Assembly (NCBI GenBank): GCA_028095005.1
Contig: CM051462.1
Span: forward strand, 130,181,793-130,245,792
Direction of reading: 5' to 3'
DNA length: 64,000 nucleotides
Origin: Rhynchospora pubera
Taxonomy: Eukaryota; Streptophyta; Magnoliopsida; Poales; Cyperaceae
The notes beneath the pieces were generated by a model. It had not been told where the DNA came from. It was given only the letters and a program-made list of their open reading frames with translations, and did no database searches. Every line of letters begins with the position of its first letter. The stretch's first letter is position 1. The translations under genes were made by a program, and so were the position numbers. Below are positions 11,836-24,549 of this stretch, in pieces.

Positions 11836-12926
11836 TTACTTTGTGCGGTAGAATTAATTTATCTCCAAAACAGACTAGATAGGTTTATAATAATAAATTT
11901 GTGGTCTAACTATTATTCGATATCAAATCTAAATTAGAAGTTAAACAAGATTTTTCGTTCTGAAAAACACGCAGACGATTGAAATGTCCGAACTAGCAAG
12001 CAATGTTGATGTTGTCACTCTTTAATAGCAAGTTTTATGGTAAGAATCGTAACCGTGTATGGTAGGAGTTCCAAATATTTAACTAATTGCTTTGGAATGT
12101 TTAGTACAATTAGAAAGTCCCAACTTAAAAATCTAGCTAACCAAGCAAAACATTTTTTCTGTGCTTTTTAGAAATAATTATTCATCAACAATTGTAACTG
12201 TTATAATTAAAACTTTTGGTGTTTTATACTAGTTTTATGAAAAGATTGGGGGGGGGGGGGGGAATAGACGACAAAGTTAGTGATTTGGTCTGGGCGTTTG
12301 GCGATAGATGTCTTTTTATTTTTATTTGCATTCCAACAATATTTGTCTATTTTTGGAAAATGTTGTTTAATCCAATACAATGCGAAGCACTTGTATTAAT
12401 TCCCATAGTCTCTCTTTCTTGCGCAAGTTTTTAATTGATGTCAGCCTATGATAAGATAATTTTTATCAAAAAGGTTGTCCCATATATGAATAGAAGTAAT
12501 TGGCAAATAAGAGTCGTATAAAACTACAAACAAAGAATACATTATGGATTTCCATTTGTTAGTACTTATCAAAACAAAATAATCTTTTTAGATATCAAAT
12601 CCCTAATCAAAAACCCTCTAATGAAAGGAAAGACAAAATTCTATGTATCATTATCAACCAGTATTACATTCTGCATGTTTTCTCTCGAAAGAAAAAAGGA
12701 TAATTTTACGTATCATTATCAACAAACTAAAAATTAATATCCATGAGTTAATAAAAAAGGATGAAAACAGCATTGCAATCTACAAAAGCGTGTTAATGAC
12801 TGTTTTAAAAAGTATTTGCAAATTTTATTTGAAGTATAGCTTTCTGTTAACCACTTCGAATTTGTGGTTTCCAATCATAGTTTCAGGCAATCAACTCACT
12901 ATATTGTACTTTTATGTTTCCTCAAA
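11836..12926. other. Intergenic / 3' flank of the clathrin-assembly gene
   Basis: No gene is supported. There is a run of about 15 G near 12247-12262 on a background of AT-rich sequence. The frame at 12643-13032 only reads through into the antisense of the last exon of the neighbouring minus-strand gene. Confidence 0.4.
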
Positions 12927-15900
12927 TCAGATCAAGCTAGCGGTTCCAGGAAGCGACGAACTGGGCAATCCAGATGGTGGCATACCGAACCCTGAAAAGG
13001 GATCTCCAAATGGATTAGGGGTTGCAACCTGATCAACGTTGTTGGGGTACTGCTGAAACGGGTGTAATTGTGTCATCGCCATGTTCTGTTGTTCTTGTAG
13101 CATCATGGACATTTGTACATTGGTGGGAGGAGCGATGCCACTGGACATGGCAAATGGGTCATTCGGATTGAAAGAATTCGAGGTTGCCATATCATTACCA
13201 TAGTTTGCAGTGTTCGTTTGCTGCCTTCTAGATGCATCTTCATATAGACTGTCTAATAGGAGCTTGTCGAATCCCCCAGCCTGTTTATGCAGCAAAAGAT
13301 TACTTGTCAAGTCGGAGCATCAACTCTTCTATAAATAACTATCAGACCAGAGATTTCCATACTGGCAGGATTTCATGGAACCAAACAGTACAGAGTACAG
13401 GTGCTCAACCTGGTTAAGGATTGAAAATAAGTTTTCCTGCAGTTTAAAAGCCATTGGAATCCTGGATGGAAACTATTCTTAAAAGACTAACAGTTCAGTA
13501 AATAGCTAATTAAACAGTACTCTCTCTATGCAAGTTTATCCAAGAAATAATATAAATTTTTTTTTGAAAAGGTTTTGGAAAAATAAACAAATAAGAACAC
13601 TGAATGATGCATACGAGAGTACTTCCAGTCACATGGCTAGAATTGCTGCTTTCGGCTGTGACAAGTGCTAACTCCCAACCTGATGTCTCAGTGATCCCAT
13701 CAAGAAAACCAGCTGTGCTTGGTTTTGAGTTGTCCCCTATAACCATTTGAGTAACACTTAAGTACCAAAATGCAGTGAAACAAAATACAGAAAATTTGTA
13801 AATAAATGACCATCATATAAATTAATTACCAGAGGGAACAATAGCAAGAGCCAGTGCATTGCTGTCTTCTAGTTCAGCAGCAACTGGGTTGATCTCATTT
13901 AAACCCTAACAACAGAAGGACGAAAATCATCAAGAGTAGTTCTCTACTGCAAACTGCAAACTGAAATAAAAAAAATAGGATGCTGTTGCTTACTAATAGA
14001 TCTCCAATCAGAGATGGTTGCGGATTAGGCTGGATTACAGGTTGCGGATCTTCTGGTTCATCAACTGGCTCTTCAGTTTCATCTTCAACAAAAACACGAG
14101 GCTCCTCAATCTGTGAGGCCTCAGCCTCAGGTGGTGGAGGTATTTCTTTCTCTTTCTCTTCCACTTCTTCTTCCTCAATTTCTTTTGTGACACTGGTCTC
14201 CTGATATTCCTTGTTTCAACATAATAAAGATAAGCTTACTAGGCATAACTTCAATCTTTTCCCAAGTAAACACCAACATATAGCTCACAACCTTGCAAAA
14301 TCAGAATTCTTTCTTATAGTCCCTCCAAAGCACAGAAAATTCTTACATATATCCTACTAGATTAGCATAGAGCATTGTGCCCAAATTAAGTCCCTTTTTC
14401 CCCCATGTTTTCTAGAGATAAACGGTGCGCAAGGGGTTAATACTTTGTGCATCTTCTAAATTAAACACGTAAGGCAAATGTACATAGAATGCACTTCTCA
14501 TATTTTCCAGGAATGCTAATTTTCTACTAATTTTCTGGAGATCAGAAGATTTTTCAGTCTTTTCATGGGCAAACCTTGTAATTAGAAGATTATAAAGGGT
14601 ATACAGAAACTAATCCATATAAGGATATTTTAAAAAGGTTATATTATTCAAATCCAAAGTAATGAGCTACTCACGATGATTTTGTTGACAGAAACTGTAC
14701 GGGGTGCTTCTCTGATGTACTCCTCCATTGATTCCATAAAATTTGGGGGCGGCTGAACATTTATAATTACTTAAAATCAGATTGATTCAAGAAATCATGA
14801 TTTATAAGATAAAAATAATTTCGAAATAAATGAACTTAAAGGAAGACAGCAAGACTAAAATACCTCTCTCAAAACAGGGAATTGGAAATTTCTTGCAAGC
14901 TCCAAACCTCTACAAATCCCGTAGAAATCAGATAAGCTTCTTGCCTATTGAATACATACAATTAATATAACTGATACAAAAACATCAAAGTGAAAATAGT
15001 TGCAACTTTACATTTCTAAATCTTCAAACTAGTCCCTCACCACCTCATTTTGCCTCCTTTGCCGTTTATTTATGGAAACTTGAGTTTACAAGAAAGAAAT
15101 TCCTGTTTCACAGAATCTATAATTTTTCTAAAGATCCTAGCAGTAAAATTGATATACTGTGAAAAATGTTTGACAAAACATGGTATTCCTAAAAGATTAG
15201 GGGAATCAAAGTAAAGGACAAACCAGATTGCCAGATCTTTTATAGATTTCGAGAGCTTTGATGGCATCCATTTTCGGCAATTCAAAAAACTGTATCAAGG
15301 GTAATTCGGTAGTTACGGCCATGAGAAGCAACAAAGCATTACATTTCTCCAACATAGAAAGATATCGTGTGTTCAAATACAAGTACCGTATCAACAAGGT
15401 TGATGATGCCATCATTGATAGCGCAGTAGATTCTGAAGCTCTCTTTCAGAACCTGTGTCAAAAAAATTTGAAAATATATGGAAATTTACTCGCATAATTA
15501 AAAAGGGATAAGACTGGACAATGTTTTAAAGGCAAATGATTCTGCATAAAATTGAGTACCAGAGCGAGAGCATATTGTACAAGATAGTTCCCAAAAGCAG
15601 CTCCTTCAGGCTGCTCACATCATATGAAAACAAAATAAGTTTTTGTCTCTTGTCTAGTTCTTCAAAAAAGGTAAGTTTAAAATATGTATTTATGCTCGGA
15701 GTGAGAGAGAGAGAGAGAGAAACTTTAAATAACCTGACACCCAATAAGACGAAAGAGCAATTGCTGCAATGCTGGTAACTGTTCTAGAAGTTCATCGCAC
15801 CGCAAATGCCTCGTTCTACTATTCCCCTAGGGTATATTTGAAAATAGTATATTACAAATTTATCAGGTACCATTTTACGATTTTATTAGAGCAATATATA

Positions 15901-18054
15901 CCCTGTGCAAGTTACTGTGAGTTTATCTTTTTTTTTTTTTTTTAAAAAAAAGGACACCTTAGGAGTATCTTCTGCTGGTTGGAGTTTTTCTGTCTCAATG
16001 TCATATCGCAAAACCTTAAAGCATTCTAATCTTTCTTCCAAAAACATTGCATATGTTCTTACCCATGCTGAGCAATCCCAAGCTACAATAACAAATATAA
16101 ATCAGAATTACCAAATCCCAATAACCAAAATAAAAAGAAGATTATATTTGTAATTATCACAAGTTTTCTGGCAGGTGGCAGGGTTGTGAACAGACCTAGA
16201 GGATTAGAATCATCCTTAAAATTAGACATTTGCAAAACACTGCCACGACGAGAATAGGTCAGGAGCTCATCTCTGAAAATTGGGTCTCCTTCCCTCAAGG
16301 TGCGGTGTATAACTAGTAACGTTTTAAGAGCAACCTGTACATGAAAACATAATGTTGTAGTAAATCGACATTTGAATATCTAATAATCTACTCATCAATT
16401 ATTTTAATTTATATTAAGATTTAAAATTAGTAATGTCATTATGAACTGCCTGAACATGAAAGCAACAGCATATTATTTATAGCCATAAAAAAAGCGTGAA
16501 TTTCCAGTTCTATTATGAAATAGTGGAATGAGGAAAATGAAATAGTGGAGGTCCACTGCTCTTTGACCAAATTATTGCAGGCCTAATAGCATATCTATAC
16601 ACAAATTAATACTCTCTTTTTAATTCTAAACAACCCAGAGAATTGTAGAAAATATAAATAAATTATAGCAATGTCCCCTCAAGTATTATCAATACCAGGT
16701 CCTCTTGGTTAAATTGGCATTAGAATAACTAAAAAATGAAATAGTGAGCATGGAAAGAGGGAAGACATACCACCCAATTACGAGTCTTAGTTAATCTCTT
16801 TGAGAGTGCATGCACACAGTATGACACATCTGTTCTTAGCCGACCAGATGATGTTGCATAAAATATCTCTGTAAGAGAGAGCAAGAGATAGACACCATTA
16901 ATTAGCAAAAACATAAATCAAATTAGAAAAGAAAGATATAGCAAGAAACATCTCTGATTAGCGGCAGACTTCTACCAAAGTCATGCATTATTACCAGGCC
17001 TGATTAATATTGTGCCAAGTTCACAACTGCAAACAGTTTTCTGTAGATAATATTAGACTGCATGACTGATTGAACAACTCATATATATAGCAAAGAAATC
17101 TTAAATGTCAAATTGGTATCAAGTTCAAAATAAATACATAAACAAACAAATGCATAAAATGTACTTCTGATATGCCGCTCCTTTGGTGGTCTCTCCACAT
17201 GGTTTGTGGCCTTTACTATTGCAATATCCAGATCCTTCATTATGGGAAAAAAGTTAAATTGAAAAAAAATAGAAAAATCATCAGAAAATTTATTGCATGG
17301 TCAAACATTTAAATTGCAGCTTCTCATAAACAAGTAATTAAGACTATTGAAGACTCAGTTGTTCCTTAATTTCCAATTAACTTTGGTCAACAATTCCTGT
17401 ATTTTAACCCAATTTTGCCTCAATTCTGCAAATGATGAAACCAAGCTCCAAGAATATAAGGATGAACCCAAAAAATAAGAAACAGAGCTTTGTGGGGAAG
17501 GAATGGTCATTCTGGTAAATGTAAGATCCTAGCAACTCAATGCAGGTGCAAGTAACACTGGGAAGATGTTTTAATAGATAAGATTATAATTCCAGAATTG
17601 CAACCCGTATTTTCATCAAAATTGAGCAGCAATCATGTAATCAATGCACACCAAAATAAGGAACTTAACTGCCGTTTAAAGTAAATCACTGCTAATATAA
17701 TAAATAAGAAAAGTAAGAAAGAATATTTAATAGGAAAGTAACACTGAAATAATGCCTAAAATAAGCATAATTCAGGCCCCCCAAAAAAATGTATAATTCT
17801 TAAAAAACATTCAAACTTTGACCTACTAATGCCCAGCAATTCCTCGTTACAAAATAAACCAAACCAAGAAAGCATTGACGATATTCCAACCAGCATTACA
17901 ATTCCAAGAACAAAGAAATGCAACATAAAGCAATAAATGTAAGATCAAGAGTTAAGAGTACCTTGAATTCGCTGTTGACCTTGGCAAGGCTGACAGTGGT
18001 GGAATCCTTGATCGCGCCATACGCCTTGCGCCATCCCTTGGGGAGGCTTCCCAT
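12927..18054 (-). CDS. PICALM3: ANTH-domain clathrin assembly protein (PICALM3/AP180 type)
   Basis: Fifteen minus-strand exons give 575 residues: 18054-17962, 17234-17165, 16868-16771, 16334-16196, 16082-15958, 15826-15734, 15610-15560, 15452-15387, 15289-15224, 14944-14864, 14752-14675, 14209-13994, 13905-13830, 13736-13615, 13280-12927. The N-terminal ANTH domain (about residues 1-290) begins [17 protein letters not shown]. It contains [16 protein letters not shown], the [15 protein letters not shown] helix and [23 protein letters not shown] domains bind phosphoinositides and recruit clathrin at the plasma membrane or trans-Golgi. An acidic Pro-rich linker follows. The unstructured tail has NDPF, NPF and DPF motifs, typical of adaptor and clathrin binding. 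Gene order and tail ([15 protein letters not shown]) best fit Arabidopsis At5g35200. The paralogue assignment is from memory. Confidence 0.92.
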
Positions 18055-18250
18055 TTGTATCTCTCTCCAATGCCGTAAACCCTAGTCAACGAGGTGTTGG
18101 TCAGACACAGAGGTGATCGTACTGAGACCTGAAGGATTCCTTGTGCAGTTCGCGGTTTTCTGTTTGTTTCTTCCCACTCTCCTTCGGTCGTTTTTTCTTT
18201 TAAAAGTTCCCAAGTTCCAAAGCCAAAGGGCTTTTTCGCAAAAATCCTCT
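18055..18250 (-). promoter_or_regulatory. Probable leader and promoter of the clathrin-assembly gene
   Basis: Sequence immediately upstream of the minus-strand ATG at 18054 is richer in G/C than the surroundings, consistent with a transcribed leader. No TATA box was assigned with confidence. Confidence 0.3.
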
Positions 18251-19391
18251 TAACGTATTTTATTTGTCCAACGTACCAAAGGGTCTTATGACCGATTGTT
18301 CTTTTTATTCGGGTTTTGCAAGTAAACAAAAGTAGTTATACCTTTTTAATACGTATATCCTGGCACCTAAGCGTATACATTTACGTCTTATATATTACTC
18401 GTGGAATATCTTATTTTAATTTAAATTCATTTTCTTTTAAATAAAAATAAGGGTCAACCCCATCTTTATTAATTAATAACAAATGAAACATTTATCCAGT
18501 GGCTAAAGTTGCAAAAAGAATAAAAATTAAATGATCTTAATTTAACTTCATACCCTTCGGAGACTTTGACTTAAGCGAAAATAAAGACATTTAATGGATA
18601 ATAAGCTACGAATTCATATATTTAATTACATGAATTTAGACAGATATGAAGTCCAAAAATGTGAAACAAATATACTATTATTGGAAATTTTAATTTTGAG
18701 ATACATAAAAAAATAACAACCAAACTTGTCTTCTTTGAATATTTTTGGGGTTTGGCCCTTTAAATAAAAAACAAAGAGATAAATATACTACCAATAAATA
18801 AAAATCTATAAACTCTAGCATCTGAAATGTCGCACGAATTTTGGGACTTAGCTGCAAACCCAAAAGTTTTGGCTTCAAAACAACTTAAAATGTGTGTTTT
18901 AACGCGCGATGTGCATGACTTGCGCTACAAAATAACTGAAGAAGATAACTTTTTTCCCATGAAATTATACTAAAATGTGAGGTGAAATTGTTTTTATAAA
19001 AAGGTGGTTTTAGTTAAGAAATATTATGTTAAATTTTATACCCACAAAGCTATGTCTCATTAAATGCGATATTAAGTTGGTAAAAAATAACATACAGAAT
19101 TATAAAGACTTAAATTAAATGCATCTCATTACCTATGTAGAGCATGAAAAAATAGCATAAGTTTGAGGTTTACTAATATTTTGAAATTATTCCATATAAA
19201 GTTGATATTTTACGAAAAAATGTCATGTACTTCTAGTGAAATATATATGTACCATAAATTTAAAGCCCACCTGTTTGATTAGTTCAGTTATTTTTGTTTT
19301 AACTGATTTTATTTATTACTAAAGGTGTTTGCCAGGTCCAGCAATTTCATTTTTGTTCTAATACATGCTCCAAGCCTCCAACTGTCAGTAC
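18251..19391. other. Intergenic, nothing recognised
   Basis: AT-rich sequence without a convincing frame, repeat boundary or RNA gene. Confidence 0.4.
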
Positions 19392-19399
19392 GTTGCATT

Positions 19400-19976
19400 T
19401 AGGGCTATCAATGGGTATGGTACGGTACGGTAGAAGGTATTTTCATTACCGTACCCGTTAAAATTTTCTTTTCCCGTACCCTATCCGTACCTGTTAAAAA
19501 TAGCTTTACCCATACCCGTTTAGAATTAACAGTACGGGTACGATAACGGTAAAAAATGAATATAATAATAATAAAATTTGTACACTCTGTATAAATAAAT
19601 TATAACAATAAGTATATTAATAAGTGCAACAATGGTGGCGAATATTTTAGGTTTATGCTTTTTTTATTTTTTCGTACACTGAATGGAAAGAATTATAAAT
19701 CTTAAATAAAATCTAGCAATATTTTTTTACCAATCATGCAATATAAGATGCCATATGTATCATGTAATTGTATTTTTTTAATTGTGGCAATTACCCGTTA
19801 TGAAAACGGTACGAAATAGCTTTTACCCGTACATGTACCCGTTAAATTAACGAAAAAATTTTCTTACCCGTACCCGTACTCGTTAACTTAACGAAAATAA
19901 AACTTTACCCATACCCGTCTTATACGGTACGATATGGGTTGAATAAATGGGTAAACAAGTTTCATTGACAGCCCTA
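19400..19976 (+). mobile_element. hAT MITE, copy 1 (TAGGGCTRTCAATGRG family), 8-bp TSD
   Basis: The element begins TAGGGCTATCAATGGG and ends CATTGACAGCCCTA, imperfect inverted ends. A perfect 8-bp duplication, GTTGCATT, flanks it (19392-19399 and 19977-19984), pointing to the hAT superfamily. Subterminal regions are packed with TACCCGT/ACGGGTA words in both orientations, such as are bound by hAT transposases. There is no transposase frame. A second copy in reverse orientation is at 48153-48723. Confidence 0.85.
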
Positions 19977-19984
19977 GTTGCATT

Positions 19985-20765
19985 ATCTGTCTTTTCGCAT
20001 CTCTTAATATCTCAAATACAATATGTGTCATCTCCCCCGCATTTGGAATTTTGGATGCACGTAGCATCAGTTGAAGTTTAATTTGGAAAATGTAATAATT
20101 TTGTAACCGGCTGTTTGAGAGAAATTTTAATTTGGCAAATGTAGTAATTTCAGCAAGATCGTATTGATGGAGATATTTTAACTAAAAATGAGAGGGAGAG
20201 AGAGAGAGAGTGCTTTATAATTTTGTTATCGGTTGTCAGAGCACTAGATTCAAAAGGTATTAAAGAGTTTTTTTTTTTTAGAAACACTAGATAGAGGCTA
20301 TCTTATGCGGGTTTATAGCTACTTAATTAGTCCAATTTTTATTCTATAGCATTTCTGATTTCTGAATTTGACTTTATCACCAATTTTTGAAATAGCTATA
20401 AAAATTAAGCCAACAACGTGATTCTTTGGAAAAAAATCTCTGCTGACAGATTTTTTATAATAACTAGCCTAAAATTTTTCCTGAGCGTCTATCGTCATTT
20501 GGAGTTCCCAAACGAGACTCCTTTTCTTAATTTAGGTTGTTCAGTAAAATAAAATAAAAACTGTATTTAGAGAAGATTTTTTGAAATAATATATATAATT
20601 TGAAGGTATGATATGGTATGATTCTATTTTTGCATGCATGTTATCTTTAAAATAAGGTTGTTTGATAATTGCCTACAAATAGAATTTCCCATTGAGCTCC
20701 TTCGACTAAAAGTTATCATTTTCTAAATTTTCTTCCATGAGATAAATCAATCGTCCATCAAGGAA
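19985..20765 (+). promoter_or_regulatory. Upstream region of the F-box gene
   Basis: AT-rich sequence with a GA microsatellite near 20190-20210. It should contain the promoter of the F-box gene that starts at 20766. No core element could be assigned reliably. Confidence 0.3.
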
Positions 20766-22136
20766 ATGAGAAAGTACTTCTCCTGCTTCAAAAGAAATTA
20801 CTATTCAGAAGTTTGGTCAAAGTTTCTGCAGTTGCTTGATAAGCTTAACGGAATCTTCGGGTCGCAAAAAATGAAATCTGATCAAGTGGAAGTACCCAAT
20901 GAAGCAGGACAGTCAAATCAAGTAGAAGAGCCCAATAAAGCAGGAAAGTCGAATCACGTAGAAGTACCGTATGCAGTTGTAGAATTACTTGTTAACTACA
21001 TACCGAATTATGCTGATCATCTCAATTTCAAAGCAGTCTGCAAGTTGTGGAATTTTGTTGAATCTGAAAACCCGGCTCTGCCTGCTGAACTTCCATGGCT
21101 AATGCTTTCTTCTTCTGATGGTAACAGTAAATTCTATGAGATCTGTAGTAGGAGTTTTTATGTTAACCCAATTCCTAGAATAGATCATAGTGCAGCGTTG
21201 TATGGTACATATTCTGATGGTTGGCTGTTATGCTTTACTGATAACCCAAAAAGCATTTTCTTGAATAATGTTTATTCAGGAGATAAAATCTCCTTACCTT
21301 CAAGAACCAGCCTTTGCTTAAGTCCAAATCCCTTTGAAGAGTGTGCAGTACCCTCGTGCGAATGGATCAATATGACTCGTGGCGTAAGTTTAGTAAAAAC
21401 AACATTTTCATGCTCGCCTAGTTTGGAAGATTGCCTCATTGCCTCAATCAATCAGCACGGATGTTCCATCACCATTATGCAACCAAAATCAAATAACTCT
21501 CATGCAACCACTGTACATTTGGGTGGTGAAGGGCTGCTTGACATTATATTTTGTGACAACAAGATCATTGGTGTAGACAGATCAAAAACAGTATACACTT
21601 TCGTCATAGCAGACAATCTAATTGGTTTGCCTCAGGTTACCAAGTGTGAAAAGCACAAGACACAGAAATTTAATTCTTCCCAGTCGACCTTTTCAAATAG
21701 ATCAGCAAACAATGCTTACAATGCGTATTTGGTTCAAGTTTCTGATAAATTGTTGATGATTGTGAGACATTATGGAGGTTCAGGCAACACAAGCACCTCT
21801 ACAGTTGGGTTCAAAGTTTATGAGTTGGTTTGGAAAAGCACTTTGGAATGGGTGGAGGTGCAGGACTTGCAGGGTCATGTAATATTTTTAGATACATACA
21901 TCCGGAGAGTTTTCCATGCATCTCAATTTCCTGACATGAAAGGTGACCAAATCTACTTCACCTCATCCAGTGAGTTGTTTGATACCGGGGTGTTTTCAAT
22001 GAGAGATCAAAAGATAAGTAATGTTATTCCGCCTGAACATTTATCAAGGCACGCCAAGCCAGTATGGTTGTTCCCTCCCAATTGTGGCGAGGTATGCTTT
22101 ATTTTTATCAATTCTGGAGAAAACTATATATGTTAA
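20766..22136 (+). CDS. F-box protein with DUF295-type C-terminal domain
   Basis: A single uninterrupted 456-residue frame. Residues about 67-105 form an F-box-like segment (VPYAVVELLVNYIP, then HLNFKAVCKLWNFV). The remainder has the pattern of plant F-box/DUF295 proteins: LPWLMLSS early, then IPRI, a DGWLLCF segment, a SLPS segment, and blocks resembling beta-propeller blades (VYELVWKSTLEWVEVQDLQG; GDQIYFTSSSELFDTGVFSM). Such proteins are expected to be substrate receptors of SCF ubiquitin ligases. The substrate is unknown. The N-terminus is unusual, with about 2.5 copies of a 12-residue repeat (residues about 40-67) preceding the F-box. Intronless genes are common in this fast-evolving family. 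Confidence 0.8.
   Translation: MRKYFSCFKRNYYSEVWSKFLQLLDKLNGIFGSQKMKSDQVEVPNEAGQSNQVEEPNKAGKSNHVEVPYAVVELLVNYIPNYADHLNFKAVCKLWNFVESENPALPAELPWLMLSSSDGNSKFYEICSRSFYVNPIPRIDHSAALYGTYSDGWLLCFTDNPKSIFLNNVYSGDKISLPSRTSLCLSPNPFEECAVPSCEWINMTRGVSLVKTTFSCSPSLEDCLIASINQHGCSITIMQPKSNNSHATTVHLGGEGLLDIIFCDNKIIGVDRSKTVYTFVIADNLIGLPQVTKCEKHKTQKFNSSQSTFSNRSANNAYNAYLVQVSDKLLMIVRHYGGSGNTSTSTVGFKVYELVWKSTLEWVEVQDLQGHVIFLDTYIRRVFHASQFPDMKGDQIYFTSSSELFDTGVFSMRDQKISNVIPPEHLSRHAKPVWLFPPNCGEVCFIFINSGENYIC
20881..20970 (+). repeat. 36-bp in-frame tandem repeat in the F-box gene
   Basis: Units starting at 20881, 20917 and 20953 (ATCAAGTGGAAGTACC, ATCAAGTAGAAGAGCC, ATCACGTAGAAGTACC) are exactly 36 bp apart. They encode VEVPNEAGQSNQ-like, VEEPNKAGKSNH-like and VEVPYAV segments. 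The third unit runs into the F-box. Confidence 0.85.
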
Positions 22137-23461
22137 GGTCCAAGACCCAACAATTGTTTCGTTAGTATATATAACAAGTTTTTTTTTTCTTTTACGACGA
22201 TAAGGGTTTATTTCTTTTTCATTTTATAATAATTATATGTACTTGTACAGAATATATTGACACTTTTAGTGAGCAGAATCTTATCAAAGATTATTAATAA
22301 GCATACAAGATTGGATGTTTTTTCATTGTCACGTTTGGATAGCAGAATTCTTAGCAGCATCCATTCAATAGAAGCAGGATGTACCAGGTCAATTAATTTC
22401 TTTATGGCTTGTATTTATTGATGCAGGGTCAAATCGAGAGTACGATGGATTCTTAAACTTTGTTATAGATGCTGATGTAAGGTTATGACAGTTCAAAGAA
22501 AAAGCAGGATTTATTACTTGGTGGTTTGTAGTAACATTATTGCTTTGCTCAAGTTCTATTTCTTGAACAATGATTTTTCTGTAGACTTTATAGATTAGAT
22601 TTCCAATTTACACTTCTAGATCCAAGCAATGCCTGATCTTTGTCAAGGTGGCTAGCATCTCCTTCCTCTCCTTTTAATTGTATGATACATTATGCATGAA
22701 TAAAATTAAAACTTAATATATTTGAAAATCAAATGCATTGATTTTAGCTCCTCGAAAACATGGTTCAAGCCCTGCAAGACCCACCTTCAAAAAAAAAAAA
22801 AAAAAAAAGAAGTCAGCTCTGGGATGTGAAGGCCGGTGTATCTACTTGTAAGTATTTTAATTTGTTTAATATTAAATTAATTTATCAGAAGAATGAAAGA
22901 TTTACGAGCCTAATTTTGATGCGATTATTTTTATTATCTTTGGCTGCATTACTCATTGCATGCATAAAATTGCATAGATTGAGATGTGAATGTTTTAAAT
23001 TTGACAATTGGACATCTAGAATTTAAGGTTGAGCTCACTATCACCTTAGCGAGCTTAAGCTCATTGTAGATTTACTCTTATTTTAGTTATTGAGATAGTT
23101 TATCTTGACAACATGTTTATTTAATTAACCATTATGTAGGATTTCATTAGAAATAAGTTCTAGGTATTAGATATATGTTACAGCCAAAGTATGCATTGAT
23201 CTTTAAATTTCTTCCACACATCAGTCCCGTAAATCTGTCTTGAACAACAATCTCAATGACGATAAAGATGGTGCAAATTTACTAAATGTTAATGAGATTT
23301 TGAAGATTTTTTTTTACTGATCCATCTCATTTCAGCAATCATTAAATTAATATGATAATTAATAATTAAAATTTAAAACAAAATAAATAAATTAGTGGCA
23401 GATGTTATTTGGTAATATTTTTTATTCCCGACAAGATTTAAATCCACTCTCTCTAAATTGA
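22137..23461. other. 3' flank of the F-box gene and intergenic DNA
   Basis: No second gene is supported. An A-run of about 19 lies near 22789-22808. The frame at 22760-23026 spans this A-run and has no domain character. Confidence 0.4.
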
Positions 23462-23478
23462 CAAAATTCTTGATTCAG

Positions 23479-23672
23479 TTTTTTTTTTTTTTTTTTTGAA
23501 GACTAGATAACGAGAGCTGCTCCCAATTCATTGAATAAGAAGAAGAAGGTTTAAGGAGTACAAGAACGGAAAAAGAAATAAATTAAAACAAAATCCAAAA
23601 GAAAAGTAAAAATAAAATTACATTAAAAAGAAAGAAGGAACTCAGAAAATTATGTGAAATAATAAGAAAAAC
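23479..23672 (-). mobile_element. 5'-truncated LINE (L1-type) insertion, minus strand
   Basis: A T-run at 23479-23497 is the poly-A tail of a minus-strand insert. It is followed by sequence resembling a plant L1 3' end. The flanks are a duplication of about 17 bp: CAAAATTCTTGATTCAG at 23462-23478 and CAAAATTCTTGATCCAG at 23673-23689 (16 of 17 identical). A poly-A tail plus a long, variable target duplication is the signature of target-primed reverse transcription. Confidence 0.65.
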
Positions 23673-24049
23673 CAAAATTCTTGATCCAGTTTTCAATAAC
23701 TAAGTTATGTGAAATAATAATTTGAATATTAAATTTTCAATAACAGTTCCCTTATAACAATAAATATTATCATAACAATAAGATGGGAATAATTTGTCAC
23801 TGGACCCTTAAAGTATGAACCTCTTTCTTGCTTCCCGGAGCAAAACTCGTGAACAATTTTTTTAGAAATTTTTGTAGCGGCTACAAGATAAAATTCACGA
23901 AATCGTCCTTACTTCCCAATAAACCCCCAAACTGAGCTTTTGCTGTCGAACCGCCAAAGCAAAAACAAATTTCGGACTGAAAATACCAAACGCTTACTTC
24001 TTTCAAAAAATAAAAGAAGAAGGGGATAATAGAAAATTACGCTTTTTTT

Positions 24050-24549
24050 TTTCCGGTGATCACTCCGCCACGGCGCCACCACTCTAGTTGCATTCGACCA
24101 ACAGTGAGAGCTCTCTTCCTTTCCTACTCTCCTCTCTTTTCTAAACCTTCTTTTTTAATTTCCTTGTTCGATTTAACCAATGACGAAGCTCTCCTTCTTC
24201 CCTACACATTTCTTCTCTTGTTCAAACCTGCTGGGTTAGTTTGGAAATTTTAATTTTCGCAGGTGGTTCTTTATTTTGTAGAATCATTCCTTCTTTAATT
24301 TCGATGCTTATGTTGTTGTCGTGTTGAATCAAAACCTCTTTTTGTTAAAATGCTGGAAAAGTTCTGAACTGAATTGAAGATTCATCACTGTACCTGCTTT
24401 TCTAGCTAGAAATTAGATGAAACACAGATGAGGTTGTGTGTTGGGTACTTCGACCTTGGTTTTGCCTATAAAAATGAAGTATTGCTGACACCCAATAAAG
24501 ATCCTAACATATACATCTCTACTATTTTCAGGTTTTCTGAAATAATCTA
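24050..24549 (+). promoter_or_regulatory. Probable leader exon and leader intron of the homeodomain gene
   Basis: A stretch with lower A/T content around 24050-24240 (CTCCGCCACGGCGCCACC) looks like a leader. A good acceptor, CTACTATTTTCAG, ends at 24531, 18 bp before the ATG at 24550, so an intron in the 5' UTR is likely. The donor was not fixed. Confidence 0.4.

Noticed and set aside
12643..13032. 129-residue plus-strand frame
   Set aside because: Its end is antisense to the last exon of the clathrin-assembly gene and the rest is AT-rich chance sequence.
16990..17035. Possible extra exon in the clathrin-assembly gene (ends like an acceptor and a donor)
   Set aside because: Joining 17165 directly to 16868 restores the family sequence HIRKIFYATSS in phase. 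The extra segment is not needed and reads poorly.
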